Notes: a model not told the origin generated them from the sequence alone. Shown: positions 17,181 through 26,353, counted from the first letter of the stretch. The stretch is DNA of 64,000 nt from Emticicia sp037153985 (GCF_037153985.1 NZ_JBBAYI010000002.1:62001-126000); one strand, 5' to 3'. Program-made: numbers and translations.

Positions 17181-18953
17181 TCAAACAATGCCCATTTGTT
17201 TCATCAGAAACAGGGCATTCATGTTTTGTGTTACTCCTGCTCTTAGCTTATAATCGAAAGTCATTTTATCGTTATCGATAATAATTTCAAAGCATATATT
17301 CTTTATTTTTTCAGGATACTGCCCCGCCATAGCCGTTAGGTCAAGGTCGTGGGTTGCAATCATTCCAAAAGCTGTTTTATATTGCACCAGCTTTGCCAGA
17401 AACAATTCAGAACCTTGTAGTTTATCTCTTGAGTTAGTGCCTTTCAGCAATTCATCCAGAATCACGAATATTTCTTTTCCTTCATCAAGCAAGGTAATTA
17501 TTTTCTGAATCCGTAATAATTCGGCATGAAAATACGACTCCCCTTCATTGATTGAATCGGTAATACGCATACAGGTATACACCTGAATAGGTTTGCAGAT
17601 AAACTTGTCGGCCCTTACTCTTGCGCCTGCCATAGCTAGTATCAGGTTTGCGCCTGTTGCCCGCAAGAATGTACTCTTGCCTGCCATGTTTGCTCCGGTC
17701 ACAATAAAAATCTGCTCACCTTCATTGATTCTAAAATCGTTATTAACGCTTTTGCCTTTCTTTAGCAGCGGATGCCCCATTTGCGTAGCATCTAACACAA
17801 TGTGTTCAGAAAATTCTGGAACGGCATAGTTAGCGTGGGCATAATCATAGCAGGCAATACTCACAAGGGCCTCCCATTCATGCAGAATAGTGAAAGCCTC
17901 AAGCATATTTGCGCTGTATTGTTTTTTCCATATTTCAAACTGTCGGGCGCATTGGAAATCCCACAGAAACAAGGCATTTAGTATAGGCCCAAAGAAATTA
18001 TTTCGTACAGCAAAATAAGCGGCAATAGTAGCCAGTTTCTGTATCAAAGCCGATACCTGAAACGGTTTAACGAGGGTAGTTCGCCAGTTTTGAAGCGTAG
18101 ATGCCGTAAATTCTTCTTTTTCGATTAACTGAAATAGCTGGCTGTATTTCTGAATATTCGACGCATTTTTACTGATTTGCAGGTACAGTAAACTAAATTT
18201 CTTCTGATTTACGAATGAAAAAACCGATTGCAGAATTAGAGTCAATAACCATACTCTGAAAGATATAAACCCAAAAACCCATGCCCCTAACAATATTGCA
18301 TTGACGGCTGGCACTAACCAAAGCAACACTTTAAGGTTTTTCAATAAATCAACTTCTGGTGTTTTAAGCCAGCGAATAAGCTCCTGATATTTGGTTTCGT
18401 CTTTTTCTAACAAATTTCCGGTTGCCAGAAAATTCACCCGCCAGTCAATTTTATTGCTTAGTTCCTCAATAGCTTTCTGTCTGGCCACAATCGTGTTTTT
18501 TTCCAGTACAGGAAACTGAACCTGATTCGCCAGCGTATCTTTACCCGCTTGCGTAATGCTACGATTAAGCAGTTGAAAGATAGAGTGGTTTCCGAAAATA
18601 TCGAGGTCAAAAGAAAAGAAATGAGTTTTATCCAAGTATTCATCTCCACCGTCAAACTGCTCATGCACACCCTCTGTTGCTAATATTTCTTTTTCGCAGA
18701 TACGATAAAGGGTCTCGTAATACTGAATTTTTTCGATAATTTTCTGATGGTAATTTACCAGTACCAAAAAAACAGCCAGCACCAAAACGGTAGCCACTAC
18801 CATAGGTGTAGTAGAACCATTTTTAATGATATTATAAAGGAGATATAATCCAAGAATAGCCAGTAAAAGCCTTAGATAGGATATCTGATTAGCTGTGTTT
18901 TTGTTTTTTCTGATAACTGCCGAAGCATTTTCAGAAATGCGCTGATAACTCAT
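17181..18953 (-). CDS. Membrane-anchored MutS-like ATPase
   Basis: A 590-aa protein with the MutS core and ATPase domains but no mismatch-recognition or connector domain. Two hydrophobic segments lie at about 26-44 and 49-67 and two more near 207-247, predicting membrane attachment. The Walker A motif GANMAGKST is at 420-428, Walker B ILDELLKGTNSRD has D500/E501, and the H-loop ATHDLD follows. These are all intact, so ATP hydrolysis is expected. The mismatch-binding phenylalanine domain is missing, so a canonical repair role is unlikely. The related MutS2 branch has a Smr domain, which is also absent. Its role is unknown. Confidence 0.85.
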   Translation of the reverse strand: MSYQRISENASAVIRKNKNTANQISYLRLLLAILGLYLLYNIIKNGSTTPMVVATVLVLAVFLVLVNYHQKIIEKIQYYETLYRICEKEILATEGVHEQFDGGDEYLDKTHFFSFDLDIFGNHSIFQLLNRSITQAGKDTLANQVQFPVLEKNTIVARQKAIEELSNKIDWRVNFLATGNLLEKDETKYQELIRWLKTPEVDLLKNLKVLLWLVPAVNAILLGAWVFGFISFRVWLLTLILQSVFSFVNQKKFSLLYLQISKNASNIQKYSQLFQLIEKEEFTASTLQNWRTTLVKPFQVSALIQKLATIAAYFAVRNNFFGPILNALFLWDFQCARQFEIWKKQYSANMLEAFTILHEWEALVSIACYDYAHANYAVPEFSEHIVLDATQMGHPLLKKGKSVNNDFRINEGEQIFIVTGANMAGKSTFLRATGANLILAMAGARVRADKFICKPIQVYTCMRITDSINEGESYFHAELLRIQKIITLLDEGKEIFVILDELLKGTNSRDKLQGSELFLAKLVQYKTAFGMIATHDLDLTAMAGQYPEKIKNICFEIIIDNDKMTFDYKLRAGVTQNMNALFLMKQMGIV

Positions 18954-19074
18954 GAATCTGATGTTGAGAAATTGTTCTAAAAGTAATAGCTGAAAAAAAA
19001 TTCAGTCAACAGAAAGTCAGCATCTTTTCAGAACAGCCATTTTACCTGATATGATTTATCAACTAAAATTCTCT

Positions 19075-20268
19075 CTATTCGTCCAGAATATTTTCTTCCA
19101 CGCTCGACTGCTTGCCTCCGTGCATAATATCTACTAATTCTTTGATATTATAAACTGAGCGATTGTAACGATTACTCAGCAGAATAATTACGAAATCTTC
19201 GCGGAGGTCAAAAAACATAATTGTATTGTAGCCTTTCCACCAACCTGTGTGGTAAACATAGTCGGTTTGCTGTTTGGCATTTACCCACAACCTGAAACCA
19301 TAGCCATAATTACGTAAGCCGGGGTGTTCAAAGCTACGGGGCAAAATCATTTCTTTGAATGATTCTTTAGTAATGATTAAATTATTTTTCAGGGCTTCGT
19401 ACCAACGCAAGAGGTCATGAAGGGTCGAGTAAACGCCTTTGTCGCCAGTAATATCATCGTAATAATCTTTAGGTAAACGCTGCCCGAACTGATACCCGTA
19501 AGTACGGTTAATATTGATAGAATCGTTTTTGGTAGTTGCTATAAAGGTGTCTTTCATGCCTATGGGCAAGAAGATATGCTCACGCATATAGATGTCGAAA
19601 GGTTGACCCGACGTTTTCTCAACTATTGCTGCCAGAATAGCAAAGTTCGTATTATTATAACTGAAGAAGTGGTCAGGCTGATTAAATATCGGGGGCACTG
19701 GCTGCGCTTTGGCAAACCATTGCATCATGTCCTGATTGGTGGGGTATATTTTACCCTCTCTGACAACCTTATCAAAAGTATACTGGTAAAAAGGTAGTCC
19801 TGACCGATGGCAAAGCAGGCTTCTGACAGTAACACCCTGATACGGAAAATCAGGGAAATAGTCTTTTACGGTTAAATCAAGGCTTATTTTTCCTTGTTCG
19901 GTCAGTTTCATAACTGCTACTGCCGTAAATGTTTTTGAAAGCGAAGCCAGTTGAAATTTTGAGGCAAGGGTATTACGGATAGTATCTTTAAAATTGGCAA
20001 ACCCAAAGGCTTTTTCGTAGATAACTACATCTTTTTGTGCTACCAGTATATTACCATTAAAGCCTTGCGCGAGTTTTTTCTGCATGATTTGCTCAATCAG
20101 GTCGGCTTTTACATCGGCTTTGATGTCTTTCCTGATTTTAGCTATTTTTTTCTTTAAGGCAACACTATCTATTGGAGCAGATGCGGTAGTACTCTCGGTG
20201 GTGTCAGATTTACATGAAAAGATAGTGACTGTACACAGTAAAATAAAAAAATATAAATAAAAACGCAT
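19075..20268 (-). CDS. Lipoprotein serine hydrolase (beta-lactamase/DD-peptidase family)
   Basis: A 397-aa serine beta-lactamase-family protein. The lipobox is FSC with C19, followed by a helical linker rich in lysine (about 35-65). The catalytic SxxK is S109-L-S-K112 (ASLSKTF), the second motif is Y204-N-N206 (FSYNN), and HTGWWKG near residue 340 replaces the KTG triad, as in class C/esterase-like members. LLCHRSGLPFYQY is the usual conserved loop. Substrate could be a peptide, ester or peptidoglycan stem. It lies 64 bp beyond mreD on the same strand, where mrdA is often found; a link to wall growth is suggestive only. Confidence 0.86.
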   Translation of the reverse strand: MRFYLYFFILLCTVTIFSCKSDTTESTTASAPIDSVALKKKIAKIRKDIKADVKADLIEQIMQKKLAQGFNGNILVAQKDVVIYEKAFGFANFKDTIRNTLASKFQLASLSKTFTAVAVMKLTEQGKISLDLTVKDYFPDFPYQGVTVRSLLCHRSGLPFYQYTFDKVVREGKIYPTNQDMMQWFAKAQPVPPIFNQPDHFFSYNNTNFAILAAIVEKTSGQPFDIYMREHIFLPIGMKDTFIATTKNDSININRTYGYQFGQRLPKDYYDDITGDKGVYSTLHDLLRWYEALKNNLIITKESFKEMILPRSFEHPGLRNYGYGFRLWVNAKQQTDYVYHTGWWKGYNTIMFFDLREDFVIILLSNRYNRSVYNIKELVDIMHGGKQSSVEENILDE

Positions 20269-20332
20269 GACAAAACCCTGCTATAATAAGTCTTACTATT
20301 AACCCACTAACGATTATAAAAATCGTTACACA

Positions 20333-20839
20333 CTAATTCCCTCTTACGTACTGCAAGATGATAATCATAAAAGTAGTAAAAACCACACTGCAAATGATTT
20401 TCAGAATTGTAATAAGAAAGAAAGCAAATCCACCTGCTTCTACGAAGAACAACATTGAGTGGTGTACCAAAGTCAGAATAGCTACATACCGGATGAAGCG
20501 TTCGGCACCCATATCTTTAAGCGAAATAACAATTTCGTTTTCAACTCCCTTTGTAGGAAAAAGGAACTTGATTACATAAGCCCGTAAATACCCAATCAGG
20601 ACACTCGCCGAAGCGTGCACACCGGCCGTATTATAAAAAATATCGACTAGTAACCCAGTAAGAAAACTGATAAGAATTACCCAAACAGGCGGAATCTCGT
20701 CGGGTAACAGAAGAATACAGGCAATATAAACGAAGCAAAAAGCCACATCAAAAAACACAAAATTGCGAAGCACCACAATTTGTAGTAACAAATAAATAAA
20801 GAAAGTAACTATTAACCGTATGACCGTCTGCGAATTCAT
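20333..20839 (-). CDS. mreD: Rod-shape determining protein MreD
   Basis: A 168-aa inner-membrane protein with about five hydrophobic helices, including VIRLIVTFFIYLLLQIVVL and PVWVILISFLTGLLVDIFYNTAGVHASASVLIGY; the GLLVDIFYNTAGVHA stretch is typical of MreD. It works with MreC and MreB in the elongasome to organise lateral wall synthesis. It follows mreC by 48 bp. Sequence conservation is weak in this family, so position strengthens the call. Confidence 0.88.
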   Translation of the reverse strand: MNSQTVIRLIVTFFIYLLLQIVVLRNFVFFDVAFCFVYIACILLLPDEIPPVWVILISFLTGLLVDIFYNTAGVHASASVLIGYLRAYVIKFLFPTKGVENEIVISLKDMGAERFIRYVAILTLVHHSMLFFVEAGGFAFFLITILKIICSVVFTTFMIIILQYVRGN

Positions 20840-20887
20840 GGAATCTGATTGGAATAAAATGAAGCCTGTGGCCTCATTTTTAATTAC

Positions 20888-21751
20888 TTATTTTTTAATT
20901 TCAGGTCTGGTGCTTTCTTCCAGTTTCTCCTGTTCGTTTTTCAACTTGTTATTCACAACATACACATAAGATATATTCTGAAAGTCAGTTGTTAACTCAA
21001 CTTCTATATCAAAAAAGGCTTGGTCTTGTTTGGCACCTAGCTTACGTATTTTACCGACCATTGTACCTGACGGGAAAATAACGTTTTGCTCAGATGTTAC
21101 TACCGAGTCACCTTTTTTAATAGGCTTAAAGCGGTCAATTGTTGTCAGGTCAATTACCCGTGGATTCAGCCCACCCCATTTGGCAATTCCTAGTGCTTTT
21201 TCGTTTTTGCTTCTTAAGGCCTGATTATTTACTTCACTCGAAACATTAAACTCAGAGTGCAGAATTGAGTAAACGCGTGAGAAGTGGTCAGAACATTGCA
21301 TTACCTGCCCCACTACGCCCTGCGGGCAAATCACACCCATACCCGGCTCAATGCCATCAAGTTTGCCTTTATCAATAGTAAGGTAATTTTTTGATAAGCT
21401 CACAGTACTGTTTACCACCTTGGCAACTTTAAAATCGAACCTTGTAGCAAAAGCCGAGTCTACTTTGTAGTAGTCTCCCTCGCGCGCTTTCAGTTGGCTA
21501 AGGGCGGCCATTGCCTTTTTAAGTTCAGCATTTTCTCTGACGAGCTGGTCGTTTACTTTTCCGAGGTTTACAAAGCTCTTGATATAGTTTGAAGCCTCAA
21601 GGGTTTTAGCAGCGTAATAATTGGACGTATTAAAAAACGAAACATCCCAGTAATAGCTATTTTTAACTATCAACCAGAAACTCACCAATTCCAAAATAGC
21701 AAACAACAGGAAATTTCGTATCCGAAATATTAAACGGAGGAGTTGCGACAT
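20888..21751 (-). CDS. mreC: Rod-shape determining protein MreC
   Basis: A 287-aa bitopic membrane protein: an N-terminal transmembrane helix (NFLLFAILELVSFWLIV), a short periplasmic coiled-coil with LVRENAELKKAMAALSQLK at about residues 64-90, then two beta-barrel domains. Typical MreC segments are VVNSTVSLSKNYLTIDKGKLDGIEPGMGVICPQGVVGQV and the VGKIRKLG turn. It links cytoplasmic MreB filaments to periplasmic wall synthases. A 90-bp gap with a hairpin separates it from mreB. Confidence 0.93.
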   Translation of the reverse strand: MSQLLRLIFRIRNFLLFAILELVSFWLIVKNSYYWDVSFFNTSNYYAAKTLEASNYIKSFVNLGKVNDQLVRENAELKKAMAALSQLKAREGDYYKVDSAFATRFDFKVAKVVNSTVSLSKNYLTIDKGKLDGIEPGMGVICPQGVVGQVMQCSDHFSRVYSILHSEFNVSSEVNNQALRSKNEKALGIAKWGGLNPRVIDLTTIDRFKPIKKGDSVVTSEQNVIFPSGTMVGKIRKLGAKQDQAFFDIEVELTTDFQNISYVYVVNNKLKNEQEKLEESTRPEIKK

Positions 21752-21774
21752 AAGTCTAGTTATATTGAAACCAC

Positions 21775-21815
21775 AAGCTACAAGTTGCGGGTTGGTTACT
21801 CACAACTTGTAGCTT
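21775..21815 (-). repeat. Hairpin between mreB and mreC
   Basis: Perfect 13-bp inverted repeat AAGCTACAAGTTG (21775-21787) and CAACTTGTAGCTT (21803-21815) with a 15-nt loop, inside the otherwise contiguous mreBCD operon. There is no U-tract on the leftward side, so it may act as an mRNA-stability or attenuation element rather than a terminator. Confidence 0.6.
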
Positions 21816-21841
21816 ATAGTCTGAGGCTTATTAATATCTAC

Positions 21842-22873
21842 TTACTGAACAATAACAGCTCTGTATTTTTCTATGTTTTTCAGAACTTCACCTGTACCAC
21901 GTACTACTGCACGAAGAGGGTCATCAGCCACGTGAATAGGAAGTTTTGTTTTAATAGCCAAACGTTTATCAAGGCCATGCAACAAGGCACCACCACCTGT
22001 CAGATAGATACCATTTTCATAAATATCGGCTGAAAGCTCTGGCGGCGACATCTCAAGTGCACGCATGATTGCTTCTTCGATTTTAGAAATCGACTTATCA
22101 AGGGCATAAGCAATTTCGCTGTAAGTAACTTTGATTTCCTTCGGAATACCCGTCATAAGGTCACGGCCACGGATTTCAATATCAGCCGGAGGGTTATCAA
22201 GGTCAGGTAAAGCTGCTCCTACCTGAATTTTAATAAACTCAGCCGAACGCTCACCAATAAGCAAGTTATGCTCACGGCGCATGTAATCAACAATATCTCT
22301 TGTAAACAAATCGCCTGCAATACGAACCGAGGCTTCACACACAATACCCGAAAGTGCAATTACGGCAATCTCGGTTGTTCCACCACCAATATCGGCAATC
22401 ATAGAGCCATTTGGCTGCTCAATATCAATACCTATCCCGATGGCGGCTGCAATAGGTTCATGCACCATGTATACCTCTTTTGCACCTGCGTGTTCGCAAG
22501 AGTCTTTTACGGCGCGTTTTTCCACCTCAGTAATACCTGACGGAATACAAACTACCATCCGATGTGACGGTGAGAAAAACCAGTTACGGCCAGTCTCAAT
22601 CATCTTAATCATCCCGCGAATCATTAATTCGGCAGCGGTAAAGTCGGCTATTACACCATCTTTTAAAGGGCGGATAGTTTTTATATTTTCATTTGTTTTT
22701 TCATGCATTTGCATTGCTTTGTGTCCGATAGCCAACACTTTTCCAGTAATTTTATCCAAAGCAATAATAGAAGGTTCATCTACTACAATCTGGTCTTTGT
22801 AGATAATAAGGGTATTCGCCGTCCCCAAGTCAATCGCGATGTCACTCGTGAGAAAATTAAACAATCCAGCCAT
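21842..22873 (-). CDS. mreB: Rod-shape determining protein MreB
   Basis: A 343-aa actin homologue. Phosphate-1 motif DIAIDLGTANTL is at about residues 11-22, the second phosphate loop is ADIGGGTTEIAV, and the adenosine segment is YLTGGGALLHGLDKRL, all intact. It forms membrane-bound filaments that guide wall synthesis and give rod shape. It is the first gene of a leftward operon with mreC and mreD. A TAAATTTG element 42 bp upstream could be its -7 promoter. Confidence 0.97.
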   Translation of the reverse strand: MAGLFNFLTSDIAIDLGTANTLIIYKDQIVVDEPSIIALDKITGKVLAIGHKAMQMHEKTNENIKTIRPLKDGVIADFTAAELMIRGMIKMIETGRNWFFSPSHRMVVCIPSGITEVEKRAVKDSCEHAGAKEVYMVHEPIAAAIGIGIDIEQPNGSMIADIGGGTTEIAVIALSGIVCEASVRIAGDLFTRDIVDYMRREHNLLIGERSAEFIKIQVGAALPDLDNPPADIEIRGRDLMTGIPKEIKVTYSEIAYALDKSISKIEEAIMRALEMSPPELSADIYENGIYLTGGGALLHGLDKRLAIKTKLPIHVADDPLRAVVRGTGEVLKNIEKYRAVIVQ

Positions 22874-22914
22874 ATCGAGCTTTATGAGTTAATGTGTTTT
22901 TTTAAATTTGCCCG

Positions 22915-22922
22915 CAAATTTA
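22915..22922 (-). promoter_or_regulatory. Candidate -7 element for mreBCD
   Basis: Minus-strand TAAATTTG matches TAnnTTTG and lies 42 bp before the mreB start. No TTG is found at the right distance for -33. The 399-bp divergent gap 22874-23272 otherwise holds AT-rich DNA with further scattered -7-like matches (for example 23105-23112). Confidence 0.4.
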
Positions 22923-23161
22923 CAATTATTATTTGCAAAGTTTCCTGAAAAATAAATTTTTTACTTTTTATTTGGTCGAATAATATAAATAAATTTGGCG
23001 GAATCTGTGCCTATTTTACTTTTAGACGTTTTTTTTGAATTTTTAAAGGAAAACAAATTTTGCAAAAAAAAATCTTAGTCTAAAATAATGTCTGGCATTG
23101 CTTATAATTTTGCGTAAACATATTAACTATATTCGTTTTTATTTGTTCATCAACTCGCCTG

Positions 23162-23196
23162 TTTGCAGGCAATATTTTTATTGAAGCATACTTTTG
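23162..23196 (+). promoter_or_regulatory. Candidate promoter of the GH3 gene
   Basis: TTTG at 23162-23165 and TACTTTTG at 23189-23196, spacing 23 bp, which is at the upper limit. A second match TATATTTG at 23258-23265 is only 7 bp before the ATG, so would imply a leaderless message. Confidence 0.4.
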
Positions 23197-23272
23197 AGTA
23201 AATGCGTTTGTGTATGCCTTTGTCTCACACAGAGTTTTTAAAGCGGTTCAAAAGTTTTATATTTGCCTCATT

Positions 23273-24766
23273 ATGGGAATTCGTTCAATACTTAGTAAAC
23301 CTTTGGCGGCATACATTGTCGCACAACAAAAAAAATGGATTGCCCGCTCGGCAGAAGTACAGGCAGAATGGCGTAAAAGCCTCGTTTCACAAGCTGCCGA
23401 TACGCAGTTTGGCAAAGACCACCACTTTAAGGATATTCATTCTTACGACGACTACAAACAGGCTGTTCCCGTTCGTGACTATGAAGACATTAAACACTAC
23501 GTTAACAGGGTTGTAGACGGAGAAAAAAATATCTTATGGCCGGGCCAGCCGCTCTATTTTGCCAAAACTTCCGGCACTACTTCGGGAGTAAAATATATTC
23601 CTATTTCAAAAGATTCTATCCATAACCATATTGACTCTGCCCGTAATGCCCTGCTCAATTACATTAACGAAACAGGCAAAGCAAGATTTCTCGACAACAA
23701 GCTCATTTTTTTATCAGGAAGCCCCGAACTGAAAGAAAAACATGGCATTAAAATAGGGCGGCTTTCGGGTATTTCAACCCACCATGTGCCGGCTTACCTG
23801 CAAAGTAATCGCTTGCCCTCTTATGAAACCAATTGCATTGAAGACTGGGAGGAAAAACTCGAAAAAATTATTGATGAAACCATTCATCAGCCTATGAGCC
23901 TTATTTCAGGTATTCCGCCGTGGGTACAGATGTATTTCGACCGGATTGAGGCACGTACAGGCAAGAAAATAAAAGACGTTTTTCCGACTTTTGAACTCTT
24001 CGTGTATGGCGGTGTAAACTTTGAGCCTTACAGAGCCAAACTTTATGAATCTATTGGCAAGCCCATCGACTCGCTAGAGCTATATCCGGCATCGGAAGGT
24101 TTCTTTGCTTATCAGGATAAACAAGGCGACCCCGGTATGCTACTCCTACTTAATACCGGTATTTTTTATGAGTTTATCCCTGCCGACGAATACTTCAACG
24201 AAAACCCCACACGCCTGAGCATCGAACAGGTAGAACTAGGTAAAAACTACGCTCTTGTTATCAATAACAATGCTGGTCTTTGGGGGTATTCTATCGGTGA
24301 CACCGTTAAATTTGTGTCTTTAAACCCTTATAAAGTAATTGTGTCGGGGCGTATTAAACATTTCATTTCGGCATTTGGCGAGCATGTAATCGGAGAAGAA
24401 GTTGAGAAAGCCATGAAATATGCCTGCGAACGCCACCCCGAAGTTGAAATAGTCGAATTTACTGTTGCGCCTATGGTAACGCCGTCGGAAGGGTTACCTT
24501 ACCACGAATGGCTGATTGAGTTTGCCAACCCACCGAAAAATCAGGCACAATTTGCGCATGACCTCGACAAAAAAATGACCGAACTGAACGTCTATTACGA
24601 CGACCTCATCACAGGCAGTATCCTCCGCGAGTTAGTTATTACACCGCTTCAGAAAGGAGCTTTTATTCATTATATGCGTTCGCAAGGAAAACTAGGCGGG
24701 CAAAACAAAGTACCCCGTTTATCGAACGACCGGAAAATTGCAGATAATCTGCCAAAAGAGCCATAA
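23273..24766 (+). CDS. GH3-family acyl-adenylate/amide synthetase
   Basis: A 497-aa protein of the GH3 (auxin-responsive promoter) family, a branch of the ANL adenylating enzymes. The ATP-binding signature KTSGTTSGVKYIP is at about residues 105-118 and the family's YPASEGFFAYQ is at about 275-285; the C-terminal domain begins after VIVSGRIKHFISAFGEHVIGEEVEKAM. GH3 enzymes activate a carboxylic acid as the adenylate and conjugate it to an amine. In bacteria the substrate is unknown. I chose the ATG at 23273; the frame opens at 23210 but those 21 residues lie upstream of the conserved MGIRSILSKPLA start. Confidence 0.88.
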   Translation: MGIRSILSKPLAAYIVAQQKKWIARSAEVQAEWRKSLVSQAADTQFGKDHHFKDIHSYDDYKQAVPVRDYEDIKHYVNRVVDGEKNILWPGQPLYFAKTSGTTSGVKYIPISKDSIHNHIDSARNALLNYINETGKARFLDNKLIFLSGSPELKEKHGIKIGRLSGISTHHVPAYLQSNRLPSYETNCIEDWEEKLEKIIDETIHQPMSLISGIPPWVQMYFDRIEARTGKKIKDVFPTFELFVYGGVNFEPYRAKLYESIGKPIDSLELYPASEGFFAYQDKQGDPGMLLLLNTGIFYEFIPADEYFNENPTRLSIEQVELGKNYALVINNNAGLWGYSIGDTVKFVSLNPYKVIVSGRIKHFISAFGEHVIGEEVEKAMKYACERHPEVEIVEFTVAPMVTPSEGLPYHEWLIEFANPPKNQAQFAHDLDKKMTELNVYYDDLITGSILRELVITPLQKGAFIHYMRSQGKLGGQNKVPRLSNDRKIADNLPKEP

Positions 24767-24794
24767 TACTACTTAAACCTAAATGGTTTGTTCA

Positions 24795-24851
24795 GCAAAT
24801 ACCCTTAACAAAATCATTAAGTTGTTTATTGATTTTGTTAAGGGTATTTGC
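24795..24851 (+). terminator. Long perfect hairpin after the GH3 gene
   Basis: A perfect 22-bp inverted repeat (24795-24816 with 24830-24851) and a 13-nt loop, 28 bp after the GH3 stop. It is unusually long for a simple terminator; CTTGTTTGCTTTT follows. Confidence 0.75.
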
Positions 24852-24922
24852 CTTGTTTGCTTTTCATGAACAAATTTTGGTAATTTCATGTTGAAAAAAC
24901 CAAACACATTACATCAACAACT

Positions 24923-26317
24923 ATGAAGGTCGAACAAATTTATACAGGCTGTCTGGCGCAAGGAGCCTATTATATTGAATCAGACGGAGAAGCCGCTATT
25001 ATTGACCCCCTGCGTGAAGTAAACACTTACCTTACCAAAGCACAGAAAAACGCTGCCACCATTAAATATATTTTCGAGACGCACTTCCATGCCGATTTCG
25101 TGTCGGGGCATCTGGAACTCTCGCAAAAAACCAATGCTCCCATTATTTATGGCCCCAATGCAAACCCTGCGTTCCAGAGCATTATAGCTACCGACGGACA
25201 GGAGTTTCAGTTAGGAAAAATAAAAATAAAAGTATTGCATACACCCGGCCACACAATGGAGTCGGCCTGTTATCTTTTATTCGACGAAAACGGCAAAGAA
25301 TATTGTATTTTTACTGGCGACACCTTGTTTATAGGTGATGTGGGCCGGCCTGACCTCGCCCAGAAGTCAGACCTGACCACGCATGACTTAGCCGGACACC
25401 TGTTCGATTCGCTTCAAAATAAAATTCTTCCGTTGCCCAACCACATTATTGTCTACCCTGCACATGGGGCTGGGTCGGCCTGTGGCAAAAACATGAGCAA
25501 AGAAACCTTTGATACCCTCGGGCATCAGAAACAGGTTAACTATGCTTTACAGCCACAAACAAAAGAAGCCTTTATTGAAGCCGTAACAGAGGGCCTGACC
25601 CCTCCGCCATATTATTTCCCGAAAAACGTACAAATAAACAAAACAGGCTCTGCCAGTCTGGAAACCGTCATGGAGTCGGGCTTGCGGGCATTATCTCCGG
25701 CAGCATTTGAAGCCGCCGCTAATGAAACCGGTGCTGTTGTAATTGATACCCGCGCTGCTGCCGAATTTAAAGATGCCTTCATACCTAACAGCATTAATAT
25801 CGGCCTGAAAGGAGACTTTGCACCGTGGGTAGGCACACTCATTACTGATATTCAGCAGCCTATACTTTTTGTGGCTACCGCAGGTACCGAGCAAGAAGTA
25901 ATTACGCGCTTGTCGAGAGTAGGTTATGATAATATTCTGGGGTATCTGGAAGGTGGCCTTGAAGCCTGGCAAGCAGCCGGTAAAGAAATCGACAGTATTA
26001 CTTCTATTGCTGCCGAAACCTTTGCCAAAAAATTTCAGAACGAAAACCTAGTTGTGAAAGACGTGCGTAAAACCACCGAATTTGAGCCAGAACATCTGGC
26101 CGACGCCGAAAATATTCCACTGGCTTACATCAGCGAAAACATGGCAGATTTTTCTAAAACCGAAACCAATTATGTTCATTGTGCCGGCGGGTACAGGTCA
26201 ATGATAGCCTGTTCGATATTAAAATCAAGAGGCTTCGATAACGTAGTAAATGTAGAAGGTGGCATAGGGGCCATCAAGACATTCTTACCTGTGTCAGCAA
26301 TGGCATCTTCATACTAA
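24923..26317 (+). CDS. MBL-fold persulfide-dioxygenase-like protein fused to two rhodanese domains
   Basis: A 464-aa cytoplasmic fusion. Residues 1-210 form an ETHE1/PDO-type metallo-beta-lactamase domain with H54-x-H56-x-D58 (THFHADF), H110 (HTPGH), D133 (TGDTLF) and H181 (YPAHGAGS). Two rhodanese domains follow at about 255-355 and 365-455. The second has an active-site C420 in HCAGGYRS; the first has no cysteine at the equivalent loop (FVATAGTEQ) and should be inactive. Such fusions oxidise glutathione-type or other low-molecular-weight persulfides to sulfite and pass sulfane sulfur. It stands alone, with terminators before and after. Confidence 0.92.
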   Translation: MKVEQIYTGCLAQGAYYIESDGEAAIIDPLREVNTYLTKAQKNAATIKYIFETHFHADFVSGHLELSQKTNAPIIYGPNANPAFQSIIATDGQEFQLGKIKIKVLHTPGHTMESACYLLFDENGKEYCIFTGDTLFIGDVGRPDLAQKSDLTTHDLAGHLFDSLQNKILPLPNHIIVYPAHGAGSACGKNMSKETFDTLGHQKQVNYALQPQTKEAFIEAVTEGLTPPPYYFPKNVQINKTGSASLETVMESGLRALSPAAFEAAANETGAVVIDTRAAAEFKDAFIPNSINIGLKGDFAPWVGTLITDIQQPILFVATAGTEQEVITRLSRVGYDNILGYLEGGLEAWQAAGKEIDSITSIAAETFAKKFQNENLVVKDVRKTTEFEPEHLADAENIPLAYISENMADFSKTETNYVHCAGGYRSMIACSILKSRGFDNVVNVEGGIGAIKTFLPVSAMASSY

Positions 26318-26323
26318 CAATCA

Positions 26324-26353
26324 GGGGTTTATAGCCGTTGGTGTATAAACCCC
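26324..26353 (+). terminator. Terminator after the MBL-rhodanese gene
   Basis: GGGGTTTATA (26324-26333) pairs with TATAAACCCC (26344-26353), 10-nt loop, 7 bp past the stop. The trailing sequence CGATTTCTTATCC is only moderately T-rich. Confidence 0.68.

Noticed and set aside
23181..23196. GAAGCATACTT as a fourth copy of the operator ahead of GH3
   Set aside because: Only the right half-site is present; the left arm does not match, so it is not counted.
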